64,000 bases of DNA, from positions 1,178,001 to 1,242,000 of the forward strand of contig OX638131.1 in NCBI GenBank assembly GCA_951804985.1, given 5' to 3'. Below the pieces are notes generated by a model. It was not told the origin of the DNA. It was given only the letters and a program-made list of their open reading frames with translations, and searched no databases. Each line of letters starts with the position of its first letter. The first letter of the stretch is position 1. Below are positions 46,411-59,631 of this stretch, piece after piece. This DNA comes from Dryomyza anilis (lineage: Eukaryota > Arthropoda > Insecta > Diptera > Dryomyzidae). A program made the translations under genes and the position numbers.

Positions 46411-48620
46411 ATTTCAGCTCAGTTCCCGATCAGATTTATGACTACAGGCATTCTAAAGTTTCCTGCTTTTTATTAAACCTCGGAAATATTAGGCAATTTA
46501 GAAAAATAATGTTTTTAATTCTTAAGATTCCAATGTATTCCCGATTACAGATTCTTGACTTATAGTTCGATATTAGAGATTGTTTTAAATTCAGGAAGAA
46601 TTTAAATGTATTCCTCTGGGTGTCTAAACCCTTTCTGAATATAATTTGGAAATTGCTGAAAACCGGAAAGTCTCGTAATTTGAAGCACACTTAGTTTGTA
46701 TAAAAAACCTCTGTCCGTTTTTTGCACGTTCCGAAAATATGTCGGGAATATACGTTTAAAATGCGATAAAATTTGAGAATCTGACAAACGCTTCCCACAA
46801 ACTTTATCTTTCTGTGTATTTGTGGGAAATATTCCTGATAAATGACAGACATTGTGTCTTGGGAAATAAATTCAAAATACTTAGTAACCATAGACAAAAC
46901 TTTTTCCAGATATTTTACCCTGAAAAGTTATGTCTGTTTTCAAATCACCCCTTCCAAAAACGAAGTGTTTCTTTCTTAAGTCTACCTGTTTCAAAAATCC
47001 AAATGCCCCATTCCCATTTGAAAATATTACTTAAACCATGTCCTTTATTAAATAATCTTAATGTTGATAATTTCTACTGTAAATATTATAGGTTCGTAGA
47101 ATAAATCATAGTAATCCATAAATAATTCTTAAGATCCTAATATATTTCTCTTTTCCGACTCTTGTATAATAATAGTGTGATTTGAGAGAGTATTCTAAAT
47201 ACAGGAAGAATTAAAATATAATCCGCTGGATGTTCATAATCAATTTCCAAATTATCTAATTAATCTGCCTTTTCTGAATATAATCTGGTTATTGCAATCG
47301 TTTGGTATTCAATTAAAAGCGGATAAGTCTCGATAATATAGGTTCTAATTCGATGCAATTTTATTCTAGTTTTCTTTGTATTCGATTTATAGGTAACTGA
47401 TTGGAAAAGTGAAACCTTGCAATCAGAATCATATTTCCTAAAGTAATGGAAAAACGTGGAATAATAAATATTACTGAATCAACAGAATATGCTTAAAATC
47501 CATAAATCATTTTGGGTCTAAAAAGTAGAAGGAAGGATAAGGTATGGATAACAACAACACTGACAAACAAATAGACTAACACAGATACCAAAGTAAATAC
47601 TAAGCCACTCAGAAACAGCTATAGATAGAAATCAACACGAAAGCCGAAGTTTAAATTCGGCACTGCAAGGACATCGTCGACTGAAAGCATGGCGAGCCAG
47701 GACGAGGGAGAATGGCGCAATTTGATGAAGACGAATATATTTGCTTACGAAACAAACAAACGAACGACTGGAATGGAATGCAGAGTCAGGACTTAAAAGT
47801 ATTGCTAGAGGGTTCTGTGCCTTCGGTAGGAGGCTATGTTGAGTTCGGTGCCGCAGTAACAGCAGCAACTGCCGAAGTGCGCCAGACAATGGCAATGAAA
47901 ATGTAGCCGAAATGAAAGCGCGAAATGCGAACAAAAAACTAACAAAACAAGCGAAATAATTGAGAAATCGCTTTGAATAAATAATTTCGTGCGCAAGTAT
48001 TTAATGGAAATTATTGTTTTTGTTGTGGCGGAGGCTGCTGGTTTATCTGCTGATAAAGCATCCAGCAATAATTACGAATTAAATAAACGAATGCGATGCA
48101 GGCAGACGGGCAGCGCCAGAGGAAGGAGTTGGAGTAGCAGTCGAGGCAGCAGCAGCGAAAAAGGATGCGACAAAAGGACGAACAGAGAATGCGAAAGCGA
48201 ACGCGCAACGAAAAGCAATACGAAGCAAAGCAAAAATGTTTCAGCGCCAAACAATGGAATTTAATTTTAAACGAAAAGCGCCATGCAGGAGTTGGGCGCT
48301 GAAATAATTGAAATGTTTTAAATTTTTTTTTGTTGTTCGTTTTGTTTTAATTTTCTTGCTTTATGCGCAATGCAAGCGGAAGAGAAAATTTGTTAAAGAT
48401 TTTTGCAGCTGCAAGCAAGTCAAAATGAGATGCGGCGTGCTGCGGGGGTGAATGCCTCCAAGGAGAAAGGAATTCATTGGGATAGTAATTAAAATATGCC
48501 GTGGTAGGATTCGCCTGTTGCGTTTTTTAGGGTAGAAACCCGAATAATATTATTTGTAATTTAATTTCTTATAATATTTTATAGCTGAAAATAACCTTTT
48601 TTAAGATTTATTTCAATATA
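46411..48620. other. Unassigned DNA with a diverged duplication
   Basis: About 46545-46660 resembles 47155-47300 (TTCAGGAAGAATT/TACAGGAAGAATT, CTGGRTGT, TTTCTGAATATAAT). 47630-48270 is a GC-richer island. No coding signal is recognised. Confidence 0.35.
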
Positions 48621-49358
48621 ATATCGTCACTATCATGCCAGAGGGCGAATGTGCAATATCCTCAAGTATGCTGTGCCAAATCGAGTGTCAATTTGTTGGA
48701 TATTTCTAGCCACAAAAGACAAAACCAAAGGTGCCTTGAAAACAAACAATTAATACCTTTACATCATTATTTTATCTTGTACCATTAAAGAGTTATAGCA
48801 AAAAAACGAAAAGATTCGCCCTTTTGGCATGACAAGATTTTCAATTGTTTCAATGTCTTAGTTTTTTTGCTATAATTTTTTATTGGTTCAAGATAAAATA
48901 GTGGTGTAAAGGCATTAATTGTTTGTTTTTAAAGCACCTATCGATTGGCATCTTTATTTAAAAATATTTTGCCAAACATTTTTTCCTGCAAATAACAAAT
49001 GGCAAATTAATGTTTGGCAACATATTTTTAATTAACGAAGCAGATCGATAGGTGCTTTAAAAACAAACAATTAATGCTTCACATTGCGCTCATAAAAAGT
49101 TATGGCATAAAAAACAAAAATATTTGCGTTTTGATCAGGATATAGTCTCACAAAATCCGTATTTATAATTCAGTAGGTTGTCCAAATCTAAAGATATTTT
49201 ATAAATGTTATAATAATGGACGAATAAATCAAAATAACAGAAAAAATTGAAAAAATTAAAAATTTTGCTAATTTTTAAAGCACTTCAAACTTAAAAATTT
49301 GATTTCCCAACACTTTTTAAAATGCACATTCGTCTCTTTTTCATGACAGTGACGATAT
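48621..49358 (+). mobile_element. ATATCGTCAC-family element, copy c
   Basis: Termini ATATCGTCAC (48621) and GTGACGATAT (49349-49358). The core CACCTATCGAT/ATCGATAGGTGC fold-back is present. Arm A is partly deleted; arm B has AAATCAAAATAACAG and TTTCCCAACAC. 738 bp. It lacks coding capacity. Confidence 0.7.
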
Positions 49359-51000
49359 GTATTAATTAACTTTGATACGAAAAGTCTTATACCGAGCTTC
49401 TGAATCAATGAAATTTTGATTTTTAGACATCCAAAACAGTTTTCTCAATTTGAGGAATATATAATTCATTTTTAGAGAGGGATAGGTGTATGAATTAGTA
49501 TGTATATATGAAAATATTTTGAAATTTTATTATTACCCGTTTTAAAATTTATATTAAATATGTTTACTAGAAGCAAAAATTTTAAACCCAAAGAAATAGC
49601 GGTTTCGATGGTGTTTCTCGAATTCTCCATCGCTTCGGTTAAAGTTTCAATCCCTCGCTAGAAGGTTCAAGTTGGATGACCAAGTGGACCAAATAGTGTA
49701 AATGATTATTAGCATTTTTTTTAAATAAAAACAGCTACCTTTATTACTCTCGTTCCATAAATAAAAGTAATACCTTCTTTCTAAAACTAAAATGAGTACC
49801 AATTTTAGCAAAAACCCAAAATTTACATCAAACTACCATAGTTCCTCGACTAAAAATACCTTTTACATTCGGTGCTACATTTGTTTTTTTTTTTTTTGTA
49901 AAAAAATAAGCGTAAGTTCTTAAATGTTTTCTCATCCCCCCATACACATTAGTATTACGCATATTTCCTCGTATGTTCCAAAACATTTTTACGATGTTTT
50001 CGAATATTTAAACGCAAATGGAGCGGAATTAATTCCTTGTGTGTTTTGGCTGGGTAAAGGCACCCAATGGGGCTCATTTTATGTGTGTGTGTGTGTGTGT
50101 TTATGTCATTGTCGCTCTCGTTCTCGATTCGTTTTTTTATAATACTGTGACTCAAGGAAATTTATAAACTGCCTTCAAAATAAAAAGACGGAAATGTGTA
50201 CTTATTATGTAAGATATAAACACCAAACAACAATTTTAGGCATATGCTCTGCCTCAAGTTCTATATGTTTGCATAATTCAAATGAATATTGTGTCGGTGC
50301 ACTTAAGATGATGATGTGCGTCTCATTTAATCAAATGTAATTGAAGTTCATGCCGTTCATTGGCCTTGCTATGGATAGCGCCTAAAAATATGCAATGTTT
50401 TCACTTGAAGACTACTTCTGAACGGGGAGTTCATAAAAAATCCTCTGTGTTGGGGTCTCAAACTGTGTGTGTGGCTGTGTTTACAATCAGTGTCAAAGTC
50501 ACCCATTTTCATTCAAGTGGTTTCAACGCGGTCGTCTGGTTATTATATAAATTGCCACTTCTGCGAGTGATTCTTTCAGTCAGTCTGCATTTGCTTTTGC
50601 TCTACTCTTTGCATATTTTTATTATTTCGAAGTCTGCTTTCAGGCGCTCAAGTGAGTGACTGTTTTACTGCTGCTGCTCTTCTCCTTCGGCTCCTGGCCG
50701 ACCGCGCATTTAAGTGCCTTCCTTGAAATAGTGGCTTGACTTTCGCATAAAAAGGTTATGGTGGTGGCGCAATCGTTGGAGCGCCTTAGAGGGCACTGTG
50801 AAGCGGGCAAATCTCATTTAATTTAGAAATTTGATGGCATTCCGCGGAATATGTGGTTGGGGTTGGCGCCCAGAAGGCACTCTTCATAGTATGGATCATA
50901 CAGAACGCATGCAGCTGCTGCGGCGACAGAGCCTGAGGAATTCATTTCGTCATCTGCAGTACGTGCGTGAAATTTTTATGCTGCAAACAAATATCTTTTT
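49359..51000. other. Unassigned DNA
   Basis: A (GT)n tract lies at 50082-50100. 50640-50990 is GC-richer. No recognised gene. Confidence 0.4.
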
Positions 51001-51426
51001 TATTTTTATATTTTTATATATTTATATTTTAATATTTTTATATTTTTATATTTTTATATTTTTATATTTTTATATTTTTATATTTTTATATTTTTATATT
51101 TTTATATTTTTATATTTTTATATTTTTATATTTTTATATTTTTATATTTTTATATTTTTATATTTTTATATTTTTATATTTTTATATTTTTATATTTTTA
51201 TATTTTTATATTTTTATATTTTTATATTTTTATATTTTTATATTTTTATATTTTTATATTTTTATATTTTTATATTTTTATATTTTTATATTTTTATATT
51301 TTTATATTTTTATATTTTTATATTTTTATATTTTTATATTTTTATATTTTTATATTTTTATATTTTTATATTTTTATATTTTTATATTTTTATATTTTTA
51401 TATTTTTATATTTTATATTTTTATAT
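51001..51426 (+). repeat. (ATATTTTT)n array
   Basis: About 50 units of 8 bp, nearly perfect from 51030 to 51410. Because 24 bases is a multiple of 3, it makes a false 203-codon frame of FLYFYIFI. Confidence 0.95.
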
Positions 51427-54207
51427 AAATCATTTAAACTGACATTTCCACGAGTTTGAAAAATCAATTTCTTCTGCTGCTAGAGTCCTTAGAAACCACG
51501 CTTCATTTCCATTAATTTCCCGCCTTTCTATTGATACCTTTTCACGGCGTTTCATTATCAGTTTTACGATGGAAAGGAAATCTTATTATTGGTTTGAAGA
51601 AAAGTTATGATCAAAGTACTGCTGATTTTATGTCCTTCTTCGCACAGTCTCGATGAAATTGTGCACCATGCGATATACCTTAAAATAAAAGGAACCTATT
51701 TAGTTCTGTTTTCGTCTGCACCTGTTTTCTTTTAATTTTCGCATTTATTATTTTACTCTTCCACGTATGTTCAGCTTTATATTCTTCTGTCTGACTGGAA
51801 AATAATGTCAACGGTACAGAATGCTTGCAAATTTTTTTCAATAAATATTATTTTCAAATTTCGCGTTACAGTTCTACATTTCTGAGCAGTTCTGGTAGTA
51901 GGAGAGCTCGACCACCACTGTGTCGAACTCTTTTACTCCCAGACGCGCCGCCTAAAAATATGCAACGGTTGAAAATCCAATTTTCTAGCTGGCATAACAG
52001 AGGAAGCCGTCGTCTGGTGGTATTGCATTTTCTTCCTCTTCAAATAGTTCGTCTGCTGTTTCAGCCGAACGTCCGTCCCTAAACTTTTTCTCATTTTGTC
52101 CGCCTTATTTTTCCTTGGTCTTCTTTATTTTCTGGCAGTCGTCTGCCAAGTATATTGGATTTCCTTCCTCCCACACACACTTTGATACTCTTCTCACATA
52201 TGCACTCACACTCCCACTGACATTTGGGGGGCAGAGGGGGAAAGGATTATGTGAGCAGCAATTTATTCTTGTTGTTCTTCTTCTTCTTATGCCCTGCTGC
52301 CTCTGCACTTTTCAGACCTGCTGTGCTATATTTTTTGTTTGTGCCCCTGCTGTTGTTTTTGGCGCTCCAAAGATAACGCCGCAGGATATCAGCGCAAGAG
52401 GACTTGGTTCTCGGTCCTCGACCCGAACATTTGTAGTAGGCGTTGTTTCGGCCGTCACAGAAACAAAGCAGCGCCGCCTTACTTGGACGCCGCCGCACGT
52501 TTCAACGATGTGGCGTGAGACGAAAACAAATATTTTTTTCATAAATATCAGGACAACGCCAAAAGAGGTGGGGTCCACACCCCGCATTCCGGTAAAGGAA
52601 GAACAACAAATTTAACAAATTTTGCGGTTTATTGCCTTCGCAATGTTCTTAGCGCGGATTCCTCTGCACAGCATATTTGCAATTTGTTTTTGTTGTTATT
52701 GTTACCCTTAAATGTAGAACGTGGTTCGTGCATTGGCAGCCCCCTCCCCCCTGAAAAAGGATGCGTGCGGCTGCAAGCAAATGTGATACTTGTTGGTTTG
52801 GGGGGCACGAGGACCGGGGCGAAGTCGGGTTGGTAACAAATTTCGGATCATTTCTTTGCGCACAATAAATACGCAAATTTGTTCGCTGCCAGGATGCGAC
52901 GTGCGGCTAAAGCACCAGACGGAATCCTTGTTGTTCTTCTTATTTTGTTATTGTGTCTGTTTATACTGATGCCATTTTCATGAGCGAAAAATGTACTCTC
53001 TAAAGCATCCCCCCCACCCCCCATTCCCTTTGCCAATTGAGGCGAGCGCACAGTCGGAGGGGGTTGTTTTCGATGTGTGGCTTAATGCCAAATATTACTC
53101 CGAAGTGGTGCATATTTCGGAAATATTGAGCTCTAAACGTCTTGTTGGGTGGATTAAGATCAGAATAAAATGATGTTGATGTGCGGAATTTTAATAATTT
53201 CGTGGCAACGAATATTAAATGATAGATTACGAGAAAGTGCTTTGTATACCCGCTACGCTACTTCATGCCTTCTTTAGACAATACAAATAAAGTGGTTATT
53301 CTGGGGTGGTAATATTTAATACTTTAACTGTGGATATTTATTTCTAGGGAAGGGGGTTAAAATTTTACTAATGGTATTAGTATAATAAATATTCAAATAT
53401 CTGCATTGCTAATCCAAAATTCATTCCTAATATTTCTTATTCTAGTCTAGAATTTCAGTCCATAATTAAAATCGATATCAAATAAAAACCGTGTCCATTT
53501 TGGAAGAAATAATAATAACCACCATACTCAGAAATAATCCGATTGCGATAAACGAAATAATATTTTTAATAACCTTAGTACCATTAATATTAAAAATTCT
53601 GTTTGGCTATTCCAAAATTCTTCTGTAATATGTCTTCTTTTAGAGTTTTTAAATTGCATGTAAGAACTAATGTTGAGAGAAATAAATAATGAAAACCAAA
53701 ATCTGAAATAAACCAATATCAAAAATCACAATAAATAATTTGGGTTTTATAACGTTTTGAAATCGCTTTTAAAAACAGTAAAAAAAAATAATTTTAGTCG
53801 GACACAACTTTATATATTGTCATGTATCTCCTGCCAATCGATATCGTATTTAAATTTCAATTCGATTAAACTTGATTTTCAAAATTCTAATTTTCAATGG
53901 TAAATAAAAGAATTTCATCCGTTAAAGTGTGGTCGATACAAATTTCAATTCATAATTTAATGCCAAATATTTCTATTTGGTTTAATAATTATATATATTA
54001 GAATTTATTCTTATTTTTATTTATAATTTCAGTTAATTTTTTAGTAAAATATAAATAAATTGATATTATTAGTTTCGAAAATTTAAAAAAAATATCAATC
54101 TCCATATCAAAAAAAATAATTATAAAACCGAAACAGTAATCGAAACTAAAACGTGATATAAAACTGAAATTGAAACGTCTTTATTTCGATTTCAATTTGC
54201 AAATAGA
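51427..54207. other. Unassigned DNA with GC-richer island
   Basis: 51880-53060 has many short frames on both strands and GC-rich stretches, but no recognised domain. 53200 onwards is AT-rich. Confidence 0.35.
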
Positions 54208-55455
54208 ATATATCGTCACTATCATGCCAAAGAAGAAAAAACCAATCCCAGTATTTCCCATTTATCAAAATTTTGAATTGTAACCTTGGTAAAACGCTCG
54301 GTTTAGGAGCTACAAAGTTGCCAGAGATACAGAAATTTCACCTAGGAATTCCAGATATTCAGTAAACCGAATGGCATCATTACATTTTTTTAAATCCCAG
54401 TATTTTTTTATGAAGAAAAAACGAATCTCAGTATTTCCCATTTATCAACATTTTGAATTGTGACCTTGGTAAAACGCTCGGTTTAGGAGCTACAAAGTTG
54501 CCAGGGATACAGAAATTTCACCTAAGAATCCCAGATATTCAGTGAATCGAATGGCATCATTACATTTTTTTTTTAAATCCCAGTATTTAAAAAAAAAAAA
54601 ACCAATCCCAGTATTTCCCATTTATCAAAATTTTGAATTGTGACGTTGCTAAAACGCTCGGTTAAGGAGCTACAAAGTTGCCAGAGATACAGAAATTTCA
54701 CCTAAGAATTCCAGATATTCAGTAAACCGAATGGCATCATTACATTTTTTTTTAAATCCCAGTTTTTTTTTTATGAAGAAAAAACGAATCTCAGTATTTC
54801 CCATTTATCAAAATTTTGAATTGTGACCTTGGTAAAATGCTCGGTTTAGGAGCTACAAAGTTGCCAGGGATACAGAAATTTCACCTAAGAATCCCAGATA
54901 TTCAGTGAATCGTATGGCTTCATTACATTTTTTTTAATCCCAGTATTTTTTTTATTGGAAATTAGCTTTATTACATTTTTGAATATAGTTTTTCTCCAAG
55001 TATACTGTACCAAAATCGTGTGTGGTTTTGTTGGATATTTTTAAACAAAAGGGCGAATTAGAAAAATTGAAAACCATCTCTTGCAAAAAGGGCAAATCAT
55101 TTTGTTTTTTTGTCATAACTTTTTACTGATACAAGATAAAATAGTAGTGTGAATGCACGAATTGTTTGGTTTTAAAGCACCAATCGATTAGCATTATTAT
55201 TTAAAAATATTTTTATGAATTTTTGTTATGTGCGTGAAAAATGTTTGCCAAATTATTTTTAAATAATGATGCCAATCGATAGGTGCGTTAAAAACAAACA
55301 ATAATTGCCTCTACAACATTACTTAACCTTGGACCCATGACCCATTATGGCAAAAAAAAAACAATATATTTGCGTTTTGGTCGAATATAGCCGCACAAAA
55401 TCCGTATTTATAATTCAGTTTCCCAATATTTTTGAAAATGCAAATTCGCATTTAT
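54208..55455 (+). mobile_element. ATATCGTCAC-family element, copy d, expanded
   Basis: Left terminus ATATCGTCAC at 54208, then a 4-unit tandem array (54232-54955). Arm A remnants follow ('tgaatatagtttttctccaagtatac'-type sequence near 54980-55005), then the fold-back core near 55180-55290 and a degenerate arm B ending near 55455. The right terminus is lost. Confidence 0.65.
54232..54955 (+). repeat. Four ~181-bp tandem repeats
   Basis: Units align at ACCAATCCCA/ACGAATCTCA at 54241, 54421, 54601 and 54784 (steps 180, 180, 183). Units 1 and 3, and 2 and 4, share variants (for example ACCAATCCCA against ACGAATCTCA), so the array grew by doubling a two-unit block. It sits inside an element arm. 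Confidence 0.9.
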
Positions 55456-57808
55456 GAATATGCATCATTAATTTTATATATATAATTTTTAAAATTTTTT
55501 ATTAATATGTTTTACAAACTGTTTCTCCGAAAATAATTTTTATTTACTGAACCCGCCGCACTTTTTGATATAAAGTCCCAAATTATTGCAATAAACATAA
55601 TGAATTAAGTAACTGTTCAACGTGCGCCATGCATTATGGCGCATTTCCGTTTAGCATAAATTGCCGTTGTTCACACAAACAAAAGAAGTACAGTTGGCGA
55701 CCGCTGTTTGTGCGCCTAAAACTATGCAATTTAAAACACAAACAAAGTCGAGGCGGCAAGAGCGAAAAACAGGTTAAGCCGCTGCTTCGTTTAGCATAAT
55801 AAAAGCATAAACACGTTCACACCGGTGCAGCAACTACCCACCCACCTACCGCCGGGCGGTTGATGCGAGTGCCTGAAGCCGCGCGCGCGACCCCCCAGTC
55901 AACTAACTAACAATAATGACAGCGAGGCATGAAAATGAAACTCAAGACAGGCACCTGCACCTGCAAGTCATATGCAAAACTCCAGCAATTAAATTTGAAG
56001 GCACACAAAAATGTTGCAAAAAGCAGGTACTCTCGAAAATGTTGACTCATACAAAGTTTCGAATATATTTTTTTTGTAATTTTCTTTTGTCACGTCAGCA
56101 GTCCGGATGCGCAAGTTCTGTCGAATACGCATTAGTGTGCTTTAACCCTTTAACGACCATTGTGCCGAAATGGGTACTCCTAAGTTTCGTGTTTTTGCAA
56201 AGTTTACAAATTACAATACTCTACCCAAAATATTCCATTTATCTGTGTGTTTGCCGGAAATATGCGTAAAATATTCCTGAAAAAATTGTGTCTCGGATAT
56301 GATTTGGAATATCGGATTTTCAAATGTTTGTATAACGGTATCGGTTATGGTTTTAAAAATGAAAAAACTTGTAACGGACAACGGGTTTAGTTACGATTTA
56401 AATATCTCTAATTCAATTATTTAAATAGATTTAATTATTTTAAATTTGACAAAAAAGATTTTAATATTTTTATATTTTATGTACTTCCATTGTCAAATAG
56501 TTCAGTAACAAAAAACTGTATTTTTATATATTTTGGATTGGGAACTTTAATGGATTAAATAAACATAGCAGCTGCAGGCACAAAACGTTGCGAATGAAAA
56601 AAGACCAAAATAATTTTAAAAAGAAGAACCCGTAGAACACAGCATAAAAACCCTGATGAAAAACCTTTAGAAAAATGCATTAAGTAACTCCCAGGATTTT
56701 CATGTGTGAAAAATCAACAAAAGCGCGACTCGCCGACCAATGCCGACCACGTCAGCAAGTCGTAAAACTTACACACGAAGCTGCCGCAGTCGGATGCACT
56801 TCGTGTTGCTTCAAAAAAAAAAAGGACATTTTTCATGGCATTAGATGCGCATCGTGCACCTTGTGTAATTTTTACTGAAAGCAAATTAAGTAAATTTAAT
56901 TTTTTTGCTAGCTGGCTGGCTGCACAAACAAAGTCAACTTTTATTATCTTTCTCGAAAAAAAAAGTGCGCAGCTCAACGTACAAATTCCTCAAATACTGC
57001 AAAATGGCTGCTCGAAAAACAGGTAGAGACGACGTCGAGCATGAAGTACGACGTAGCGAACAAACATTTTGTGCAGGTTCGGAAAAATTCTTCAAATTGC
57101 AATTTAAATTTTAACCTAATTTCGTTGAAAAAATATACAGAGTTTCGCAGTGGGAGCGAAAGCGTAAAAATAGTAATAAAAATATGTGTGGCATACTACA
57201 GGGCGCTGTAAATAAATAATAAAAAATATTATTTTTTTATTATTAAAAAATTTATTATATTTTACTTTATTTATATTTGCAAAACGTGCAGCATTTTTTA
57301 TAAGAAACTGAATTTCTTATAAAAAAAACTGTTTTTTTTTGACACATAAATGTAGCAGTTTTATGCTATTTGCAGCTCACGCTAATGAAGGGCATTAAAC
57401 AGGAAATTCTGCGAATTTCTTCATAAACTTGCCGACTAACTTGCATTTCCTTCGCAGACGCGTTTTCCCACACGATTTGACACGCGTGTTCCTCGCAAGG
57501 ATTCCGCACTGTGTGCCTTGCTTATGGCACTAAGTCACGTTACTCACACTAACACTCATACACAACACATACAACACACACACACAATGGCAGAAAGTCC
57601 TTAAATCAACAATCAAAGCGCTGCGTAATGCAACTCTGCAGCACATGCATTTTATCCGGAATTGCATGCCAAATAATTTAAACGTTATCCCCAACAATAC
57701 GGATTGTACACTGAGCAACAAAACGAGGTACTCCAATGTGAGAAAGTCGCTTCAAGCTCTATTAATGCAGAAAACAATAAAAGCTCTATACAAATAAAAT
57801 TAGATATA
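55456..57808. other. Unassigned DNA
   Basis: 55600-55900 is GC-richer (GCGCGCGCGA, CCCACCCACC). No gene is recognised. AT-rich beyond 56300. Confidence 0.35.
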
Positions 57809-58095
57809 CCCTACGGGAAAATATTATTAATCGGTCCTAGTTCTATGTTTTTTATATGAAATCAACCGGTAACTTTTGCAGGGCGGTTTCATAGGAACGG
57901 GTGAATTAACCATTGGAGAATTTGATTCAGTTTAAAATTTTCCAATTGAAGACCAGTTCAGTGATAGGTCTAAAGGTCTGCATGTGGTGTTAATTCACCC
58001 CTTTTATGACAATGACAACGCCATGTTAAAGTTACCGATTAGTTTCATATAAAAAAGGTAGAACTAGGACTGATTCATAATATTTTCACGTTGGG
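57809..58095. mobile_element. 287-bp MITE with ~105-bp inverted repeats
   Basis: CCCTACGGGAAAATATTA starts at 57809; the right end, inverted, reads CCCAACGTGAAAATATTA. Arms continue with CCTAGTTCTA, TTTTTTATATGAAA and GGTGAATTAA on both sides. TA (57807-57808, 58096-58097) flanks it. No coding. Confidence 0.75.
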
Positions 58096-58379
58096 TATGA
58101 ATAACTCTTCAAGTATCGTTGCTGTCTACAAACCAAATGCAAATTTGTTATCGTAAGACAAATCCTTTTAATTTGAGTATGTACAATAGGTAACTGCATC
58201 GAATTAAATTTGGTTTAGATTATTACCACAAATTTATTTGTCAGAGAAATATTATTTTAATATTTCACTTCGTCCGGGAAATGTTTACCATTGATTTAGT
58301 GCTACATGAGGTATATTTACAAAAATATGCTAAATATAACCAAGAGATCAATCGATCATGCCCATATTTAATAACAAAC

Positions 58380-58600
58380 AGCGCAGATATAGATTAAATC
58401 TAAATTTTAAGTTTCATTGATCTCGTCCCATTTATTTCGAAATAATCCTGATTTCAACAGACAGAGTAACATACAGACGGACTTATTTAAATCCCCTCAA
58501 GATGTGGCGCTGATTAAATATACCGTCACGTATCCATCTTCTTGTTACAAACGGATAACCATACTGAATATATGTTTTCACGTTTAGTGTACAGTATGAA
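58380..58600 (+). repeat. 'GGACATGGCT'-family fragment
   Basis: GACAGAGTAACATACAGACGG and CTTGTTACAAACGGATAACC match the GACA and CTGGGTGTTACAAA parts of the family at 23470 and 40665. The edge TTTAGTGTACAGTATG is a decayed form of GTGTAGGGTATA. Confidence 0.45.
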
Positions 58601-58609
58601 ACTATTATT

Positions 58610-59631
58610 ATATCGTCACTCTCATGTCAAAGGGTCGAATGTGCATTTTTAAAATTGTTGGGAAATAAAATTTTAAAGTATGAAGTGCTTCAATAATTAG
58701 CAAAATTTAGATTTTTTTGAATTTTTTCTGTTATTTTGATTTATTTATCAATTATGATAACGCCTATAAAATATTTATGGATTTATAAATATAGATTTTT
58801 TGAGGCCTATACCCTAACCAAATTTAAATATTTTTGTTTTTTATGCTATAATTTTATTAACGCAAGATAGAATAGTAATGTAAAGGCATTAATTGTTTGT
58901 TTTTAAAGCACCTATCTATCTAAGTACCATTATTATTTAAAAATATTTTGCTAAACATTAATATGCCATTTGTTTTTTGCAGGAAAAAATGTTTATAAAA
59001 ATATTTTTAAATGATGATGTCAATCGATAGGTGCTTTAAAAACAAACAAATTATACTTCTACACTAGTATTTAATCTTGCGCCAATAAAAAGTTATAGCA
59101 AAAAAACGAAGATATTGGAAAAATTGAAAATCTTCTTATGCCAAAAGGGCGAATCTTTTCGTTTTTTTGACATATCTTTTTATTGCTACAAGATAAAATA
59201 GTAGTGTAAATGCATTTATTATTTGTTTTCAAAGTACGTATCGATCTGCATCATTAATTAAAATTATTTTCTTGCAAATAACAAAAATTCGAAAATTTGA
59301 AAATCTTGGGCTAATCTTTTCATTTTTAAATAATGATGCAGATCGATATGTGCTTTAAAAACGAACAATAAATGCCTCTACACCACTATTTTATCATGTA
59401 CCAATAAAAAGTTATAGCGAAAAAACGAAAAGATTCGCCCATTTGGCATGAACAGATTTTTAATTTTTCAAATTCGCTCTTTTGGTTTTGACTTTTGTGG
59501 CTAGAATTATCCAACAAAATAACACGCGATTTTAGCACAGTATACTTGAGGAAAAACTACATTCAAAAATGTAAAAAAACGCAAATGTCAAAAATTGCAC
59601 ATTCGTCCCTTTGGCATGATAGTGACGATAT
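58610..59631 (-). mobile_element. ATATCGTCAC-family element, copy e (most complete)
   Basis: 1,022 bp. Outer inverted repeats match at about 33 of 36 bases beginning ATATCGTCACT and continuing TCATG, CAAAGGG and CGAATGTGCA. Arm B is left, arm A right. Two fold-back cores occur (near 58900-59040 and 59220-59360). The flanks ATT and AAT are complementary, not direct, so the target duplication is unclear. Confidence 0.75.

Noticed and set aside
50831..51442. 203-codon hydrophobic frame
   Set aside because: Most of it is the (ATATTTTT)n array read as FLYFYIFI.
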